Source: Thermospira aquatica
Lineage (GTDB): Bacteria; Spirochaetota; Brevinematia; Brevinematales; Thermospiraceae
DNA: 64,000 bases
Reading direction: 5' to 3'
NCBI RefSeq assembly: GCF_023525255.1
Contig: NZ_CP073355.1
Location: 1,798,001-1,862,000, forward strand
The position numbers and the translations under genes are program-made. Positions 34,558 to 44,147 of the stretch are shown here, one piece after another; position 1 is the stretch's first letter, and each line of letters opens with the position of its first letter. The notes under the pieces are model-generated. The model saw only the letters and a list, made by a program, of their open reading frames with translations, searched no databases and was not told the DNA's origin.

Positions 34558-35498
34558 TGGGAGAGGTTTTAGTTGCTACCCGTGATGTTTATGGGAAAAC
34601 GCTGGTTGAGATAGGAAGAGAAAATAAAAATCTTGTAGTACTTGATGCTGATCTTTCCGAATCCACCAAGACCGCCATGTTTGCAAAAGAATTTCCTGAT
34701 AGGTTTTTTAATTTTGGGATAGCTGAGGCAAATATGATGTGTTTTGCGGCCGGACTGGCACTCAGCGGCAAGGTAGTTTTTGCGAGTAGTTTTGCCATGT
34801 TTGCAACGTTACGTCCTTATGAACAGATCCGTAACTCTATTGCTTCTCAAAACCTCAATGTCAAAATTGCTGCTACCCATTCAGGTGTAAGTGTGGGAGA
34901 GGACGGGCTTTCTCACCAGACAGTGGAAGATCTGGCGATCATGCGCGTGATGCCTAACATGCAGATTTTTGTGCCTGCAGACGGGATAGCGACCGCGAAG
35001 ATTGTTAAACAGGCGGCTCTCTGTCCTGGACCGGTGTACATTCGTCTCACCCGTCCCAAGACGGAAGTGATCTACGACGAGAGTTATGATTTTGTTATTG
35101 GTAAGATGCATGTTATAAAGGATGCGCCCCGGGCAGATGTAGGAATCATTGCTATCGGGACCATGGTACCTAACGCCCTCAAGGCTGCTCGTATGCTGGA
35201 AGAGGAGGGATACTCGGTGATAGTGGCCGATGCAGCTTCTCTTAAGCCTCTCGATAGGGAAACGGTTGTTCGGATTGCCAAGAGTAGCCGTCTGGTAGTT
35301 ACTGTAGAGGAGCACAGTATCATTGGTGGACTTGGTGGGGCTGTGGCAGAGGTACTGGCAGAAGATTTTCCTGCTAAATTGCTTCGTATTGGTGTTATGG
35401 ATGTGTTTGGTGAGTCCGGGTCACCCTCAGCCCTTTACAAGCATTTTGGACTGACACCCGAAGACATCTTTCGTAAGATTTTTAAACAAATACGCTGA
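34557..35498 (+). CDS. Transketolase, C-terminal subunit
   Basis: Pyrimidine-binding and C-terminal half of transketolase, 313 residues. Motifs: DADLSESTKT, FNFGIAEANMMCFAAGLAL (with the catalytic Glu), ATHSGVSVGEDGLSHQ and VYIRLTRPK. The start at 34557 (MGEVLVATRD) is chosen because GGAGGA precedes it and TGATG links it to the N-terminal subunit gene; the upstream start at 34536 would extend into that gene. The stop overlaps the radical SAM gene start by one base. Confidence 0.94.
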   Translation: MGEVLVATRDVYGKTLVEIGRENKNLVVLDADLSESTKTAMFAKEFPDRFFNFGIAEANMMCFAAGLALSGKVVFASSFAMFATLRPYEQIRNSIASQNLNVKIAATHSGVSVGEDGLSHQTVEDLAIMRVMPNMQIFVPADGIATAKIVKQAALCPGPVYIRLTRPKTEVIYDESYDFVIGKMHVIKDAPRADVGIIAIGTMVPNALKAARMLEEEGYSVIVADAASLKPLDRETVVRIAKSSRLVVTVEEHSIIGGLGGAVAEVLAEDFPAKLLRIGVMDVFGESGSPSALYKHFGLTPEDIFRKIFKQIR

Positions 35499-36457
35499 TG
35501 GGTTACAAACATATTTATGGTCCCGTTCCCTCACGAAGGCTTGGGATCTCACTCGGAGTCGATCTCTTTGAAACCAAAACCTGCAATTTTAACTGTGTCT
35601 ATTGTGAATGTGGAAGAAATGCCCGTTATGTGTACGAGCGGGGGCATTTTGTCCCACCTGAAGAGATTCTCAAGGAGATAGAGGATTTTCTGGCATCAAA
35701 TCCTGCCCCACAATCGATAACCTTTTCAGGCACGGGGGAACCAACCCTTTCCCTCGATATTGGTTTTCTCCTTGAGACACTTTCCAGACGCTATCCCTCT
35801 ATCCGTTTAACGGTGCTTACGAACGGAAGTCTCCTCTGGGATCCTGAGGTGCAACACGATCTTTTACCCGCTTCGCTCGTGGTTCCTTCACTTGATGCCG
35901 TAACCGAGGAAGCCTACCAGAAGATTGACCGTCCGCATAAAATTTTTGAGCTTGAAAAAGTGATTCAGGGAATCATAGAATTTTCCCAGAAGTTTCATAC
36001 AGAAGAGAAAAAAGAGATCTGGCTTGAGGTATTTATTGTTCCTGGTGTGAATGATGACCCCTCACATACCCGGCGGCTTGCTACGTTGATCCAGCAGATG
36101 AAATGTGATCGGGTTCAGCTCAATAGCCTCGATCGACCACCGGCTGAAGCCTGGGTAAAGCCTGCTCCGGAGTCGGTACTTCATGGGATACGAGAAGCCC
36201 TGAGAGAGAAGGGAGTGATTGTTCCTATTGATATTGTCAAGCGCTATACGGTACGTTCTGAACTCTCTCGCTATCACCAGGATGTGGAAGTAGCGATTCT
36301 CGAAGCAGTGGCCCGTCGTCCCATGCGTTTGGACGATCTCTCGGTAATGCTGGGGAGGAACTCAGAAGAGATTATGGCTTACCTGGACATTCTCCAGCGT
36401 GAAGGCAAGATCCAGCCTGTTATTCAAGATCACGAGATCTTTTACCGGAGAAGGTAA
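35498..36457 (+). CDS. Radical SAM protein, COG0731-like
   Basis: Radical SAM protein of 319 residues. The N-terminal block HIYGPVPSRRLGISLGVDL leads into the cluster motif CNFNCVYC (CX3CX2C). SFSGTGEPT-type SAM-binding residues appear as TFSGTGEPTLS. The C-terminal 80 residues resemble a winged helix (RRPMRLDDLSVMLGRNSEE). Members of this group are generally annotated as Fe-S oxidoreductases of unknown substrate. It overlaps the transketolase stop by one base (TGATG), so cotranslation is likely, but no functional link is obvious. Confidence 0.82.
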   Translation: MGYKHIYGPVPSRRLGISLGVDLFETKTCNFNCVYCECGRNARYVYERGHFVPPEEILKEIEDFLASNPAPQSITFSGTGEPTLSLDIGFLLETLSRRYPSIRLTVLTNGSLLWDPEVQHDLLPASLVVPSLDAVTEEAYQKIDRPHKIFELEKVIQGIIEFSQKFHTEEKKEIWLEVFIVPGVNDDPSHTRRLATLIQQMKCDRVQLNSLDRPPAEAWVKPAPESVLHGIREALREKGVIVPIDIVKRYTVRSELSRYHQDVEVAILEAVARRPMRLDDLSVMLGRNSEEIMAYLDILQREGKIQPVIQDHEIFYRRR

Positions 36458-36478
36458 GAGTTTTTTCTTTGGAAAATA

Positions 36479-36506
36479 TTGACTTTTCTGCTTCTTTCTT
36501 TACACT
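36479..36506 (+). promoter_or_regulatory. Promoter of the kinase-P83-glycosidase operon
   Basis: TTGACT (36479-36484) and TACACT (36501-36506) are 16 bp apart, 26 bp before the start codon. Confidence 0.65.
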
Positions 36507-36531
36507 AAAATAGGTGGGAAAGGAGGATTCC

Positions 36532-37968
36532 ATGGTTTTTGATGGGAGTGGAAGTGTTTCTCTCTCTTTTCTTCAGACTATGATTGATACTTTGCCTTTC
36601 CAGATGGCCGTTTTGGATGAAAAGGGAGTGATACGTATGGTAAACGAGGCCTGGAGGGTATTTGCACGAGAAAACGGGCTACAAGGTGATGAAATCGGCG
36701 TAAATTATCTTGAGGTTACCAAATGGGGGGCTCAAACTGAGGAGACGGCTCGGCAGGTTCTTGAACTCCTTGAAAGGGTACTGAAGGGAGAGGATGGGGG
36801 TGGTGTTGTCGAGTATCCCTGTCATTCGCCTACGCAGAGAAGGTATTTTCACGTTCATATCAACGGATTTACCTATGATGGTCGGCGCTGGGTACTTGTA
36901 GCCCACGAGAATGTTACTGCCGAAGTACTTAACCGCGAAAAAGAAGAGCTTGCCTTACGTCGTTTTCAAAAGCTTTTTACTCACATGCAGGAAGGAGTAG
37001 TCCTCCATGAGTGGATCCGCGATGAAAAAGGTGAAATTGTGGATTATAGGATTGTGGCTGCAAATGAGGCGTTTGCCAAGTATACCGATCTTGATGTTGT
37101 TTCAAGCATAGGTGTGCCAGCCACAAGACTCTATGGGATGAATCCACCACCCTATTTTGATGTGTATCGTCGGGTATTTGAAACAGGGCAGGCAGAGACG
37201 TTTGAAACCTATTATCCCCCTATGAATCGATACTATTTCATATCGGCTATTCCCTGGGAGGATGGATTTGCCACGATTTTTCTTGATATTTCGGTGCTTA
37301 AACAACAGCAAAAGATGCTTGAAGAGGCACTGAAACAGAAACAGTTTTTCTTCCGGGAGTTACAGCACCGGGCAAAAAATACCTTTTCCTCGATTGCGGG
37401 GCTTATTGGATTGATGGCAATGGATTATAGCGGAGAGATTCAGGAGGCACTTTTCAGGCTCCGTCAGGATGTGGTGGCGATGGCCAAGGTGTACGAGATT
37501 CTCTACCATAAAGGGAAAGAAAAGGTCCTTGATCTGGGAGAGTATCTCAAGAGTATCCTGGATGGGTTTCGCGAGAGTTTTTCTCGTGTGTTTGAGCATG
37601 TCGAGGTAGAGATTCGCCTTGAGCGAGTGTCGATATCTTCCAATCGGGCAAACCTGGTGGGGCTGTGGCTCACCGAGCTTCTCACGAATGCGATCAAGTA
37701 TGCCTTTGGACAAAGGCAGCAAGGATGGTTATTTCTCTCTTTAAAAGAGGAAGGGGGACAAATCGAGATAGAATACTCGGATGGGGGGAGAGAAAAAGGG
37801 GAAAAGGCACCTATCGAGATAACAGCGAAAAGTAGTAGTTATGGATCCCAGGTGATGATGATGGTGGTTGAAGAGCTTGGGGGGTATCAGGCAATGTGGC
37901 GGGGAAATGGAATACGGGTTCTTTTCCGTTTTCCTAAAAAGCCTGAAGATGAGGAGGCGACGGTATGA
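36532..37968 (+). CDS. PAS-domain sensor histidine kinase, HisKA_2/HWE type
   Basis: Cytoplasmic kinase of 478 residues without membrane segments. A PAS domain lies at about 10-130 (DTLPFQMAVLDEKGVIRMVN), a second PAS at about 145-250 and a short coiled coil before the dimerisation motif. The phosphoacceptor H279 is in FRELQHRAKNTFSSIAGLI. In the ATPase domain, the N-box is LTELLTNAIKYAFG and the DGG-type G1 box is EYSDGGRE. AAAGGAGG supports the start at 36532 over an upstream GTG. It is first in an operon with P83 and the glycosidase. No partner regulator is adjacent. Confidence 0.88.
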   Translation: MVFDGSGSVSLSFLQTMIDTLPFQMAVLDEKGVIRMVNEAWRVFARENGLQGDEIGVNYLEVTKWGAQTEETARQVLELLERVLKGEDGGGVVEYPCHSPTQRRYFHVHINGFTYDGRRWVLVAHENVTAEVLNREKEELALRRFQKLFTHMQEGVVLHEWIRDEKGEIVDYRIVAANEAFAKYTDLDVVSSIGVPATRLYGMNPPPYFDVYRRVFETGQAETFETYYPPMNRYYFISAIPWEDGFATIFLDISVLKQQQKMLEEALKQKQFFFRELQHRAKNTFSSIAGLIGLMAMDYSGEIQEALFRLRQDVVAMAKVYEILYHKGKEKVLDLGEYLKSILDGFRESFSRVFEHVEVEIRLERVSISSNRANLVGLWLTELLTNAIKYAFGQRQQGWLFLSLKEEGGQIEIEYSDGGREKGEKAPIEITAKSSSYGSQVMMMVVEELGGYQAMWRGNGIRVLFRFPKKPEDEEATV

Positions 37969-39728
37969 AAAAAATAATTTTTGGGGTAGGAATGGTTTTT
38001 TTTCTTATAGATAGTGACCTGGCTCTGGATGTGGATAAAGAAGAGCTCTCCAAAAACGCACGGCGAGTAGAGTTTGTGAATTATACGGGGCCCTACCGAA
38101 GTCCCCAGGGTATGGAGGATCTTCGGGCGATTGGGGAGACTCTTGCCCTTATCCGTGAAACCAATAAGCAGATATTTTATCCAGATATGAGGTATAGTGT
38201 GATTCGGGCTGTGGATACCGTAGAAACAGAAAAACTGGATGCCGATATTGTAGAACTCCATCGTGATTCTCGTATCTTTCATGTGAAGTATATTCAGGCG
38301 CTTTTGTCTTTTTATCTGGGGAAAACTTTTCGTTACGATCCAAAGGAAAATGACACCATTGCCTGGTTTATCGTGTATTACAATGCTACCCACCGGGGAG
38401 ATATGGGATTTTTTTCCTCCCGGTATAAAGGGGTTGTCCTGCGTTTTCTCAGTTCTTCGAAGGTAGGACTTGCCAGAAGATATACCGATTGGCCAGGGAA
38501 AACGCAGATTGTCATCCCGCTGTCTCAGAATCCTCTCAACCAGGCCCTGAGACTGGATACCCTTGCCCTGGGAGATGAGAAGACCATTGAAACCCTGAGA
38601 AAAGAACCTGATAAAGGAATTGAAGAGCGAAAAGAGCTTCTTGAGATGCAAAAGGAGCAAATAGCCTCTGATGAAAAGGTCATCCAGCAGGCAAAGGAAG
38701 AGATTTCTCAGGAGAAAAAAGAGATAGCAAAACAAAAAGAAGAAACTACCCAAAAAGAAACTACTCTTCAGCAAAAAGAAAAAGAAGTAGCTCAGAAAAA
38801 ACAAGAGGAGGCTACTCTCCCCCCTGGTCCTGAGAAGGAAAAGGCTAAACAAGAGATAGCCCAGAAAGAAACAGCTGTTGCCCAGGAGAAAAAAGCCCTT
38901 GAACAGCAAAAACAAGAGGTTGCCCAGAAAGAGGCTCAGGTGGTAACCCAGGAGAAAAAAGTTGCCGAGGCAGAGAAAAAGCTTGAACAGGAGAAGCAAC
39001 AGGTAGCAAAACAAGAAGAGCAATTGAAACAAGACGAAACAGAAACTTCCCGGACAACCCCTGAAGCACTGGCGAAGAAGGAACAGGAACTTGCCCAGCG
39101 AGAAACCAATATCATCAAACAAGAAGAAACCTTACGCGAGGGATTTGTCCCTGATATCAAGGGAGGAAAGCTTTACTACCTCAAGATCAACGGGTACTAT
39201 ACGGATGGGCATTATTCCAACGAGATGCTTATCATTGACCCGGTGAAACGAAGTGTGTTGACGAGTTCACCATACAAAAGTATCGGAGGGCACAAGTTTG
39301 ATTTTTCTTCTGAAGGGATTGTGGTGATTGGATTTGAACCTCTGGCAGGAAGTGGGACAAAAGCAACTCGATCAGATGGCAGGGACGTACTGGTAGGATA
39401 CGAGGGGCCACGTCCGGAAAACTATGTTCTTGTGATGCTGAATGAGACCAATCTGGGGGTACGTTATAAGGGAAGCGATACGATTTTCTGGCGGAGTTTT
39501 GTTGAAGTGAGAGGGGAAAGTATTTATGTGATTATACCAGAAAAGGACAAATACTACCTCTCTCGTTTTGATCTTCTTTTCAAAAAACAGGCCCAGACAA
39601 AGGAACCAGTCGATCCCAATACTTTTATTAGCTTTTTTGGAGATGAGGTGTTTGTAAATAGCACTACGAAGGAGGTTCTAGTTCTCGATAAAGAGAGTCT
39701 TGAGGTAAAAGAAAGGATAAAACCATGA
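37965..39728 (+). CDS. P83/100-family spirochaete coiled-coil protein
   Basis: Protein of 587 residues with a signal-like N-terminus (MKKIIFGVGMVFFLI). The N-terminal domain (about 25-195) has TGPYRSPQGMEDLRAIGETL. A long charged coiled coil at about 205-395 is rich in Gln, Lys and Glu with recurrent QKE heptads. The C-terminal domain (about 395-587) holds FVPDIKGGKLYYLKINGYY. This is the arrangement of the P83/100 antigen family of Borrelia and other spirochaetes, a strong taxonomic marker. It overlaps the kinase and glycosidase genes by four bases each. The molecular function is unknown. Confidence 0.88.
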   Translation: MKKIIFGVGMVFFLIDSDLALDVDKEELSKNARRVEFVNYTGPYRSPQGMEDLRAIGETLALIRETNKQIFYPDMRYSVIRAVDTVETEKLDADIVELHRDSRIFHVKYIQALLSFYLGKTFRYDPKENDTIAWFIVYYNATHRGDMGFFSSRYKGVVLRFLSSSKVGLARRYTDWPGKTQIVIPLSQNPLNQALRLDTLALGDEKTIETLRKEPDKGIEERKELLEMQKEQIASDEKVIQQAKEEISQEKKEIAKQKEETTQKETTLQQKEKEVAQKKQEEATLPPGPEKEKAKQEIAQKETAVAQEKKALEQQKQEVAQKEAQVVTQEKKVAEAEKKLEQEKQQVAKQEEQLKQDETETSRTTPEALAKKEQELAQRETNIIKQEETLREGFVPDIKGGKLYYLKINGYYTDGHYSNEMLIIDPVKRSVLTSSPYKSIGGHKFDFSSEGIVVIGFEPLAGSGTKATRSDGRDVLVGYEGPRPENYVLVMLNETNLGVRYKGSDTIFWRSFVEVRGESIYVIIPEKDKYYLSRFDLLFKKQAQTKEPVDPNTFISFFGDEVFVNSTTKEVLVLDKESLEVKERIKP

Positions 39729-42184
39729 AGAAAAAATGGCTTTTTTTCTGGTTTTTTTGGGGGATAACGTGGATCTATGGGCAAGGTGTGCCGTGGTTTG
39801 TGGATTTTTTGCATCTTGAGAAGCCTGAGTGGGGGATGCCTCGCAAAAAGCTTTCGCCGGTTGTGGTTTCCAATGGGCATTTTTTTTGTGATGGGGAGAG
39901 GGTGCGCTTCTGGGGGTTAAACATCACAGGTCCCGGGAATTTTCCAGACAAAAAGGATGCGCCGGCTATCGCTCGAAGTCTTCGGTTGTTGGGAGTGAAT
40001 ATTGTGCGACTGCACTTTCTGGACCATTCGTGGGGAGGATTACTTCTTGCCTCGCCAGAGAGTGAAGAGCTTGACAGGGAGAGATTGGATAAATTGGATT
40101 TTTTTATTGCCGCGCTTAAGAATGAAGGGATATATGTCAATATCAATCTTCATGTAGGGCGAGTGTTTCCGGAGATTCCTTTTGCCTATCGGGATGTTTT
40201 TGCCCTGGGAAAGGTCGTAAGCTATCTTGATGATGCCCTGGTAGCGTCTCAGAAAAGATATGCTTCGCGTCTTCTTGGACATACCAATCCGTACACGGGG
40301 CTCCCTTATACGGTTGATCCTGTGGTGGCAGTCATCGAGGTAAATAATGAAAATGCCCTTACCACAGCCTCACCAGAAGAACTTAAAAGACTCATGCCTT
40401 ACTATGAGAGGATTCTCCAGAGGCTCTGGACGAAATTTCTTCGCAGGCGTTATACGAACTACGCTGCATGGGAAGCAGCCAATCGTTTTGAGAAGCATGA
40501 TGTCTTGTTTATTGCTCAGACAAATCAAAGGGAACGCGTCTACTGGCGATGGGAAAATCATGGAGAAGCTCTCTCAGGGGCAAGGTGGCGAGGGGATGAA
40601 TTGGTCTGGACGGTGAAAAAGCCGGGGAAAGAGTTGTGGCATAACCAGTTTATGGTTGCAGGTTTTCCGGTTTTTGGTGGTTTGTCATATGAGATACGTT
40701 TCGAGGCACGGAGTAAAGAGTCTCTTATCCTGACTGTGTATGCAATGGAAAACCATGAACCATGGATGGGGCTTGGGCTTTTTACGAATATTTCTCTTAC
40801 GCCAGTGTGGAAAGAGTACACGATCCATTTTATCCCTGAAAGGGATGATGGGCAGGCCAGGATCAATTTTTCTCTCTCAAGAGCAGACGTAGGAAATGTG
40901 GAGATGCGAGGTTTTGTGTTGAGGGAAGTGTCTCATGCTTCGTTGTCTGAAAAGGATTGGGAAAAGGAGGTGCTTCCTCTCCCATGGCAGGGTTGTGTGG
41001 GAAAACGCGTGAGTGCAGATTTTCGTGGGATGCTTCATGAGCGGGAGATGGAAGTAGTAGAAGCCCTACGCAGGCATATACGTTCTCTTGGTTGTACCAA
41101 GCCCATCACTCATACCCAGGTGAACTATGGAGGTCTTGCCGGACTGGTGCGAGAAGGAACTTTTTCTGATTTTGTGGACATGCATGCCTACTGGCAGCAT
41201 CCCGAGTTTCCCGGGGAGTTATGGTCTTCTACGGATTGGCATATTGGGAATACGAGTCAGCTTACAGAGGGAAATCTTGGACCATTGGGGTACGTGGCGT
41301 ATTGGAGAATTGCTGGCAAGCCCTTTACGGTGAGTGAGTACAATGTGCCTGATCCGAGTTGGTATGCTTCGGAAGCTCCGGTCTGGCTTGCTTTGTGGGG
41401 GGCTTTTCAGGATTGGGATGGGGTGTATCTGTACACTCTTTTTGATTTTGGTGGGGACTATAACCAAAAACACATGAGAGGTTTTTTCCACTTTTTGGGA
41501 AGTGGGGCGAAGATGAGTTTACTTCCCTGGGCAGCGAAAGTGTTTTCACGGGGGATGGTGTGTACAAATGAGGCAGTGAAGTCTGTGGATTTTTCTCTGC
41601 TAAGGAAGATGTATGAGGAACAGGGTCCATCCTATGATATTGCTGATATCAGGTATTTTTGTTCGTGGAAGGATGAGAGCCTCTATGCCAGGGTGGCTCT
41701 TCATCCTCAGGGTAAGGAGAAAACTTCTCTTTCTCGTCAGATGCCATGGATCTGGGAGAGGCAGAGGCCTTCTCTTTTGTGGAGGGATGAACATGCTTTT
41801 TTGGTGACGGGTGAGATACAGGGCATGGTATTCACCAATGCTTCGATGATTGTTGAGATAGCCAAAGCTTCGCCGTGGGGAACGATAGCTATGACGACAT
41901 TGGATGAAAAACCCTGGCAAAAAACAGACAAAGTATTTCTGGTACTTGTTGGTCGTGGGGAAAACACGGGTATGAAATGGACTACAACAAAAACCTCTGT
42001 CGGTGACCAATGGGGAAGGGAACCCTATGTTCTTTTTCAACCCAAGGTAAGAGTGTACCTTCCTGACTTTAGGGCATACCTTCTGAACGAACGGGGAGAG
42101 AAATCAAAAGAAATCAAAGCTGTTGGAGGGTGGTTTGATCTTTCGGGGGTAACCCCATGGATAATGTTCGAAAAGAACAGGTAA
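39725..42184 (+). CDS. Secreted glycoside hydrolase, GH-A (GH5-like) with inserted CBM-like domain
   Basis: Protein of 819 residues with a signal peptide (KKKWLFFWFFWGITWIYG). The TIM-barrel start is RVRFWGLNITGPGNFPDK. Candidate acid/base is E209 in IEVNNEN and candidate nucleophile is E538 in FTVSEYN, the spacing and motifs of clan GH-A. Residues about 270-410 form a separate jelly-roll-like region (FEARSKESLILTVYAMENHE), resembling a carbohydrate-binding module inserted in the barrel. The C-terminus contains a beta-rich domain. Substrate unknown; a beta-glycan is likely. It is last in the kinase-P83 operon. Confidence 0.78.
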   Translation: MKKKWLFFWFFWGITWIYGQGVPWFVDFLHLEKPEWGMPRKKLSPVVVSNGHFFCDGERVRFWGLNITGPGNFPDKKDAPAIARSLRLLGVNIVRLHFLDHSWGGLLLASPESEELDRERLDKLDFFIAALKNEGIYVNINLHVGRVFPEIPFAYRDVFALGKVVSYLDDALVASQKRYASRLLGHTNPYTGLPYTVDPVVAVIEVNNENALTTASPEELKRLMPYYERILQRLWTKFLRRRYTNYAAWEAANRFEKHDVLFIAQTNQRERVYWRWENHGEALSGARWRGDELVWTVKKPGKELWHNQFMVAGFPVFGGLSYEIRFEARSKESLILTVYAMENHEPWMGLGLFTNISLTPVWKEYTIHFIPERDDGQARINFSLSRADVGNVEMRGFVLREVSHASLSEKDWEKEVLPLPWQGCVGKRVSADFRGMLHEREMEVVEALRRHIRSLGCTKPITHTQVNYGGLAGLVREGTFSDFVDMHAYWQHPEFPGELWSSTDWHIGNTSQLTEGNLGPLGYVAYWRIAGKPFTVSEYNVPDPSWYASEAPVWLALWGAFQDWDGVYLYTLFDFGGDYNQKHMRGFFHFLGSGAKMSLLPWAAKVFSRGMVCTNEAVKSVDFSLLRKMYEEQGPSYDIADIRYFCSWKDESLYARVALHPQGKEKTSLSRQMPWIWERQRPSLLWRDEHAFLVTGEIQGMVFTNASMIVEIAKASPWGTIAMTTLDEKPWQKTDKVFLVLVGRGENTGMKWTTTKTSVGDQWGREPYVLFQPKVRVYLPDFRAYLLNERGEKSKEIKAVGGWFDLSGVTPWIMFEKNR

Positions 42185-42188
42185 AATG

Positions 42189-42217
42189 TTGACTTTTTTC
42201 TTCTTTGGTTGTAGGAT
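42189..42217 (+). promoter_or_regulatory. Promoter of the queC-DUF366-ribE-sensor operon
   Basis: TTGACT (42189-42194) and TAGGAT (42212-42217) are 17 bp apart, directly after the glycosidase stop codon. Confidence 0.6.
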
Positions 42218-42251
42218 AAAGAGACAAAAAGAAAAAGGAGGCCATTGTTTC

Positions 42252-42941
42252 ATGGGCTCTTCGGTCGTTCTTCTTTCAGGAGGACTGGATTCCGTGGTGA
42301 ATTTTAAAAAAGCTCTGGATGAGAAGGGGGTCCGTTTGGTACTCTTTTTTGACTATGGACAAAAAGCGTACAAACGAGAAAAGGAGGCTATTACAAAGAT
42401 AGCGAGGCGGTATGATGTGCCCTTTCAGATTATTCGGCTCGATTTTATGCGAGATTTTTCGACGGGACTTACAAGGGGAAGGATCCCCCTTCTTTCACAG
42501 AAGGATCTGGAGGACAGTTTGACGACGGAAAAATCTGCCTCCGCCGTTTGGGTTCCTAACCGAAATGGCGTTTTTATCGAAATTGCTGCTGCCATAGCAG
42601 AGAATGTCGGGGCTTCCTCAGTGGTGGTTGGTTTTAACCGTGAGGAGGCCACAACCTTTCCTGATAACTCTTCTGATTATCTTGATGCCTTAAACATAGC
42701 CCTGCATTATTCTACTCGTGGCAAGGTAAAGCTCTCCTGTTATACCCTCACAATGTCCAAAAAAGAGATATATGCCTTCGGAAAAGATATTGTGGCTCCC
42801 CTCGATCTTGTGTGGAGCTGTTACCAAGGGGGGAGGAAGATGTGTGGTAAGTGTGAGTCCTGCCAGCGTTTGAAACGGGCGATGGGAACAGATCGCAGCT
42901 GGTTTGAGACCGAACACTTTTGGGGAGGGTTTGCACAATGA
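42252..42941 (+). CDS. queC: 7-cyano-7-deazaguanine synthase QueC
   Basis: ATP-dependent enzyme of 229 residues converting 7-carboxy-7-deazaguanine to preQ0 in queuosine biosynthesis. The PP-loop is LLSGGLDSVV (residues 7-16). The C-terminal zinc-binding cysteines are in WSCYQGGRKMCGKCESC, and the NREEATTFPDNS block is family-typical. The ATG at 42252 follows GGAGG at a slightly long distance; the upstream ATG at 42186 would place the promoter inside the gene. Other queuosine genes (queD, queE, queF) are not in the window. It overlaps DUF366 by four bases. Confidence 0.93.
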   Translation: MGSSVVLLSGGLDSVVNFKKALDEKGVRLVLFFDYGQKAYKREKEAITKIARRYDVPFQIIRLDFMRDFSTGLTRGRIPLLSQKDLEDSLTTEKSASAVWVPNRNGVFIEIAAAIAENVGASSVVVGFNREEATTFPDNSSDYLDALNIALHYSTRGKVKLSCYTLTMSKKEIYAFGKDIVAPLDLVWSCYQGGRKMCGKCESCQRLKRAMGTDRSWFETEHFWGGFAQ

Positions 42942-43495
42942 CTCCTTTGTGGATAGATGAGCGTATAACCTATGATGGACGTCAGCTTGTATCCCATTTT
43001 GCGTACCGGCGGTACGGCGTGATGGGAGATGTGATCGTGGGTTTTCGTGGTCCGGCGGATGTACGTATTTCAGAGATGGTAGATCTTGAAGATGTCCGTC
43101 AGGTGGCTCCTATTTCGTCAGACGAGATGTTGCATTTTCTTATCGAGATGTTTGAAGTACGATTGGGACAGATGGTTTGGGTGCAGAGATTTTTTATTCT
43201 GATCCTCTTTGAGCATCTGACGAGGTATATTTCCAGGGAGAAACTCTCTCGAGACGGGGATGACATTTTCTATGATGGTCGAAAACTTTCGGTTTCTATT
43301 GCGACAGTAAGCCCTCTCTCGGGATTGGTGCATACGGCGCTCAATATCAAACCAACGGGAGCACCTATTCCTATCTCCTGTCTTGAAGAGATGGGAATTG
43401 ATCCCACAGAGTTCGGACGGACGGTGATGGAAGCCTTTTGTGTTGAGGTAGAAGGGATGGACAAAGCAAGAACGAAGGTAAGGTGGGTAGAGTAA
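42938..43495 (+). CDS. DUF366 family protein
   Basis: Protein of 185 residues with the N-terminal block LWIDERITYDGRQLVSHFAYRR and a later DIFYDGRKLSVSIATVSPLSG, which place it in the DUF366 family. The function is not known. It is translationally coupled to queC (ATGA) and to ribE (TAATG), and GGAGGG precedes its start. The neighbourhood suggests a role in deazapurine or pterin/flavin-type metabolism, but this is inference only. Confidence 0.8.
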   Translation: MTPLWIDERITYDGRQLVSHFAYRRYGVMGDVIVGFRGPADVRISEMVDLEDVRQVAPISSDEMLHFLIEMFEVRLGQMVWVQRFFILILFEHLTRYISREKLSRDGDDIFYDGRKLSVSIATVSPLSGLVHTALNIKPTGAPIPISCLEEMGIDPTEFGRTVMEAFCVEVEGMDKARTKVRWVE

Positions 43496-44130
43496 TGTTT
43501 ACGGGTATTATACGGTATCAGGGCAAGATTGTTCAACTCAAACCTGCCTCAGGAGGGAAACGTTTTGTTGTGGAGACAGTTTCAGAGGTGGTAGACGCTC
43601 TCGAGGAAGGTATCACAAGTATTGCCCTGGATGGAAGTTGCCATACAGTTGAACGCAAGGATCGGAATTGTTTTGAGGTGTATTCGAGTTTTGAAACATT
43701 GGAGAGAACAACGTTGGGTGAGGCCACGGTAGGAAGAAAGCTCAATCTTGAACTTCCGGTAACACCATCGAGTTTTCTTGATGGGCATATTGTGATGGGA
43801 CATGTTGATGGTATAGGCCGAATAGTCTCTCTTCGTTCGAAAGGTGAAGCTGCTCTCTATCGATTTTCTCTTTCTCCCGAACTTGCAAGATATCTGGTGG
43901 AAAAGGATTCGATAGCCATTGATGGAATAAGCCTTACGATTTTTGATATTGAGGGTGAGGTTTTCTCGGTAGCGGTGATTCCCCAAACCCTCTCCCATAC
44001 GACGCTTGCTTCTAAACGGGAGGGAGACGAGGTGAATATCGAGGTACATCTTTTAGCTAAGTATGGGATAGAGTTTGCGATCCGTCAAAAGAAACGGGAG
44101 ATTGCCTTAAAGGAGTGGTTGTCCTCGTAG
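43495..44130 (+). CDS. ribE: Riboflavin synthase, alpha subunit
   Basis: Enzyme of 211 residues dismuting two lumazines to riboflavin. The classical N-terminus MFTGIIRYQGKI and the duplicated lumazine-binding domains are visible: EGITSIALDGSCHTV with SSFLDGHIVMGHVDG in the first, and VEKDSIAIDGISLTI in the second. The first domain has GSCHTV where many homologues have GVCLTV. The start at 43495 shares one base with the DUF366 stop. No ribD, ribBA or ribH gene is nearby, so the pathway is dispersed. Confidence 0.94.
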   Translation: MFTGIIRYQGKIVQLKPASGGKRFVVETVSEVVDALEEGITSIALDGSCHTVERKDRNCFEVYSSFETLERTTLGEATVGRKLNLELPVTPSSFLDGHIVMGHVDGIGRIVSLRSKGEAALYRFSLSPELARYLVEKDSIAIDGISLTIFDIEGEVFSVAVIPQTLSHTTLASKREGDEVNIEVHLLAKYGIEFAIRQKKREIALKEWLSS

Positions 44131-44147
44131 ATCCCTGAGGAGGGGCT

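Noticed and set aside
33694-35498. Frameshift splitting transketolase
   Set aside because: The two halves are the well-known separate N- and C-terminal subunits, each with its own ribosome binding site and normal ends.
37887-39122. Long antisense reading frame of 411 codons
   Set aside because: It is the complement of the low-complexity coiled-coil region of the P83/100 gene and has no start signals or protein-like composition.
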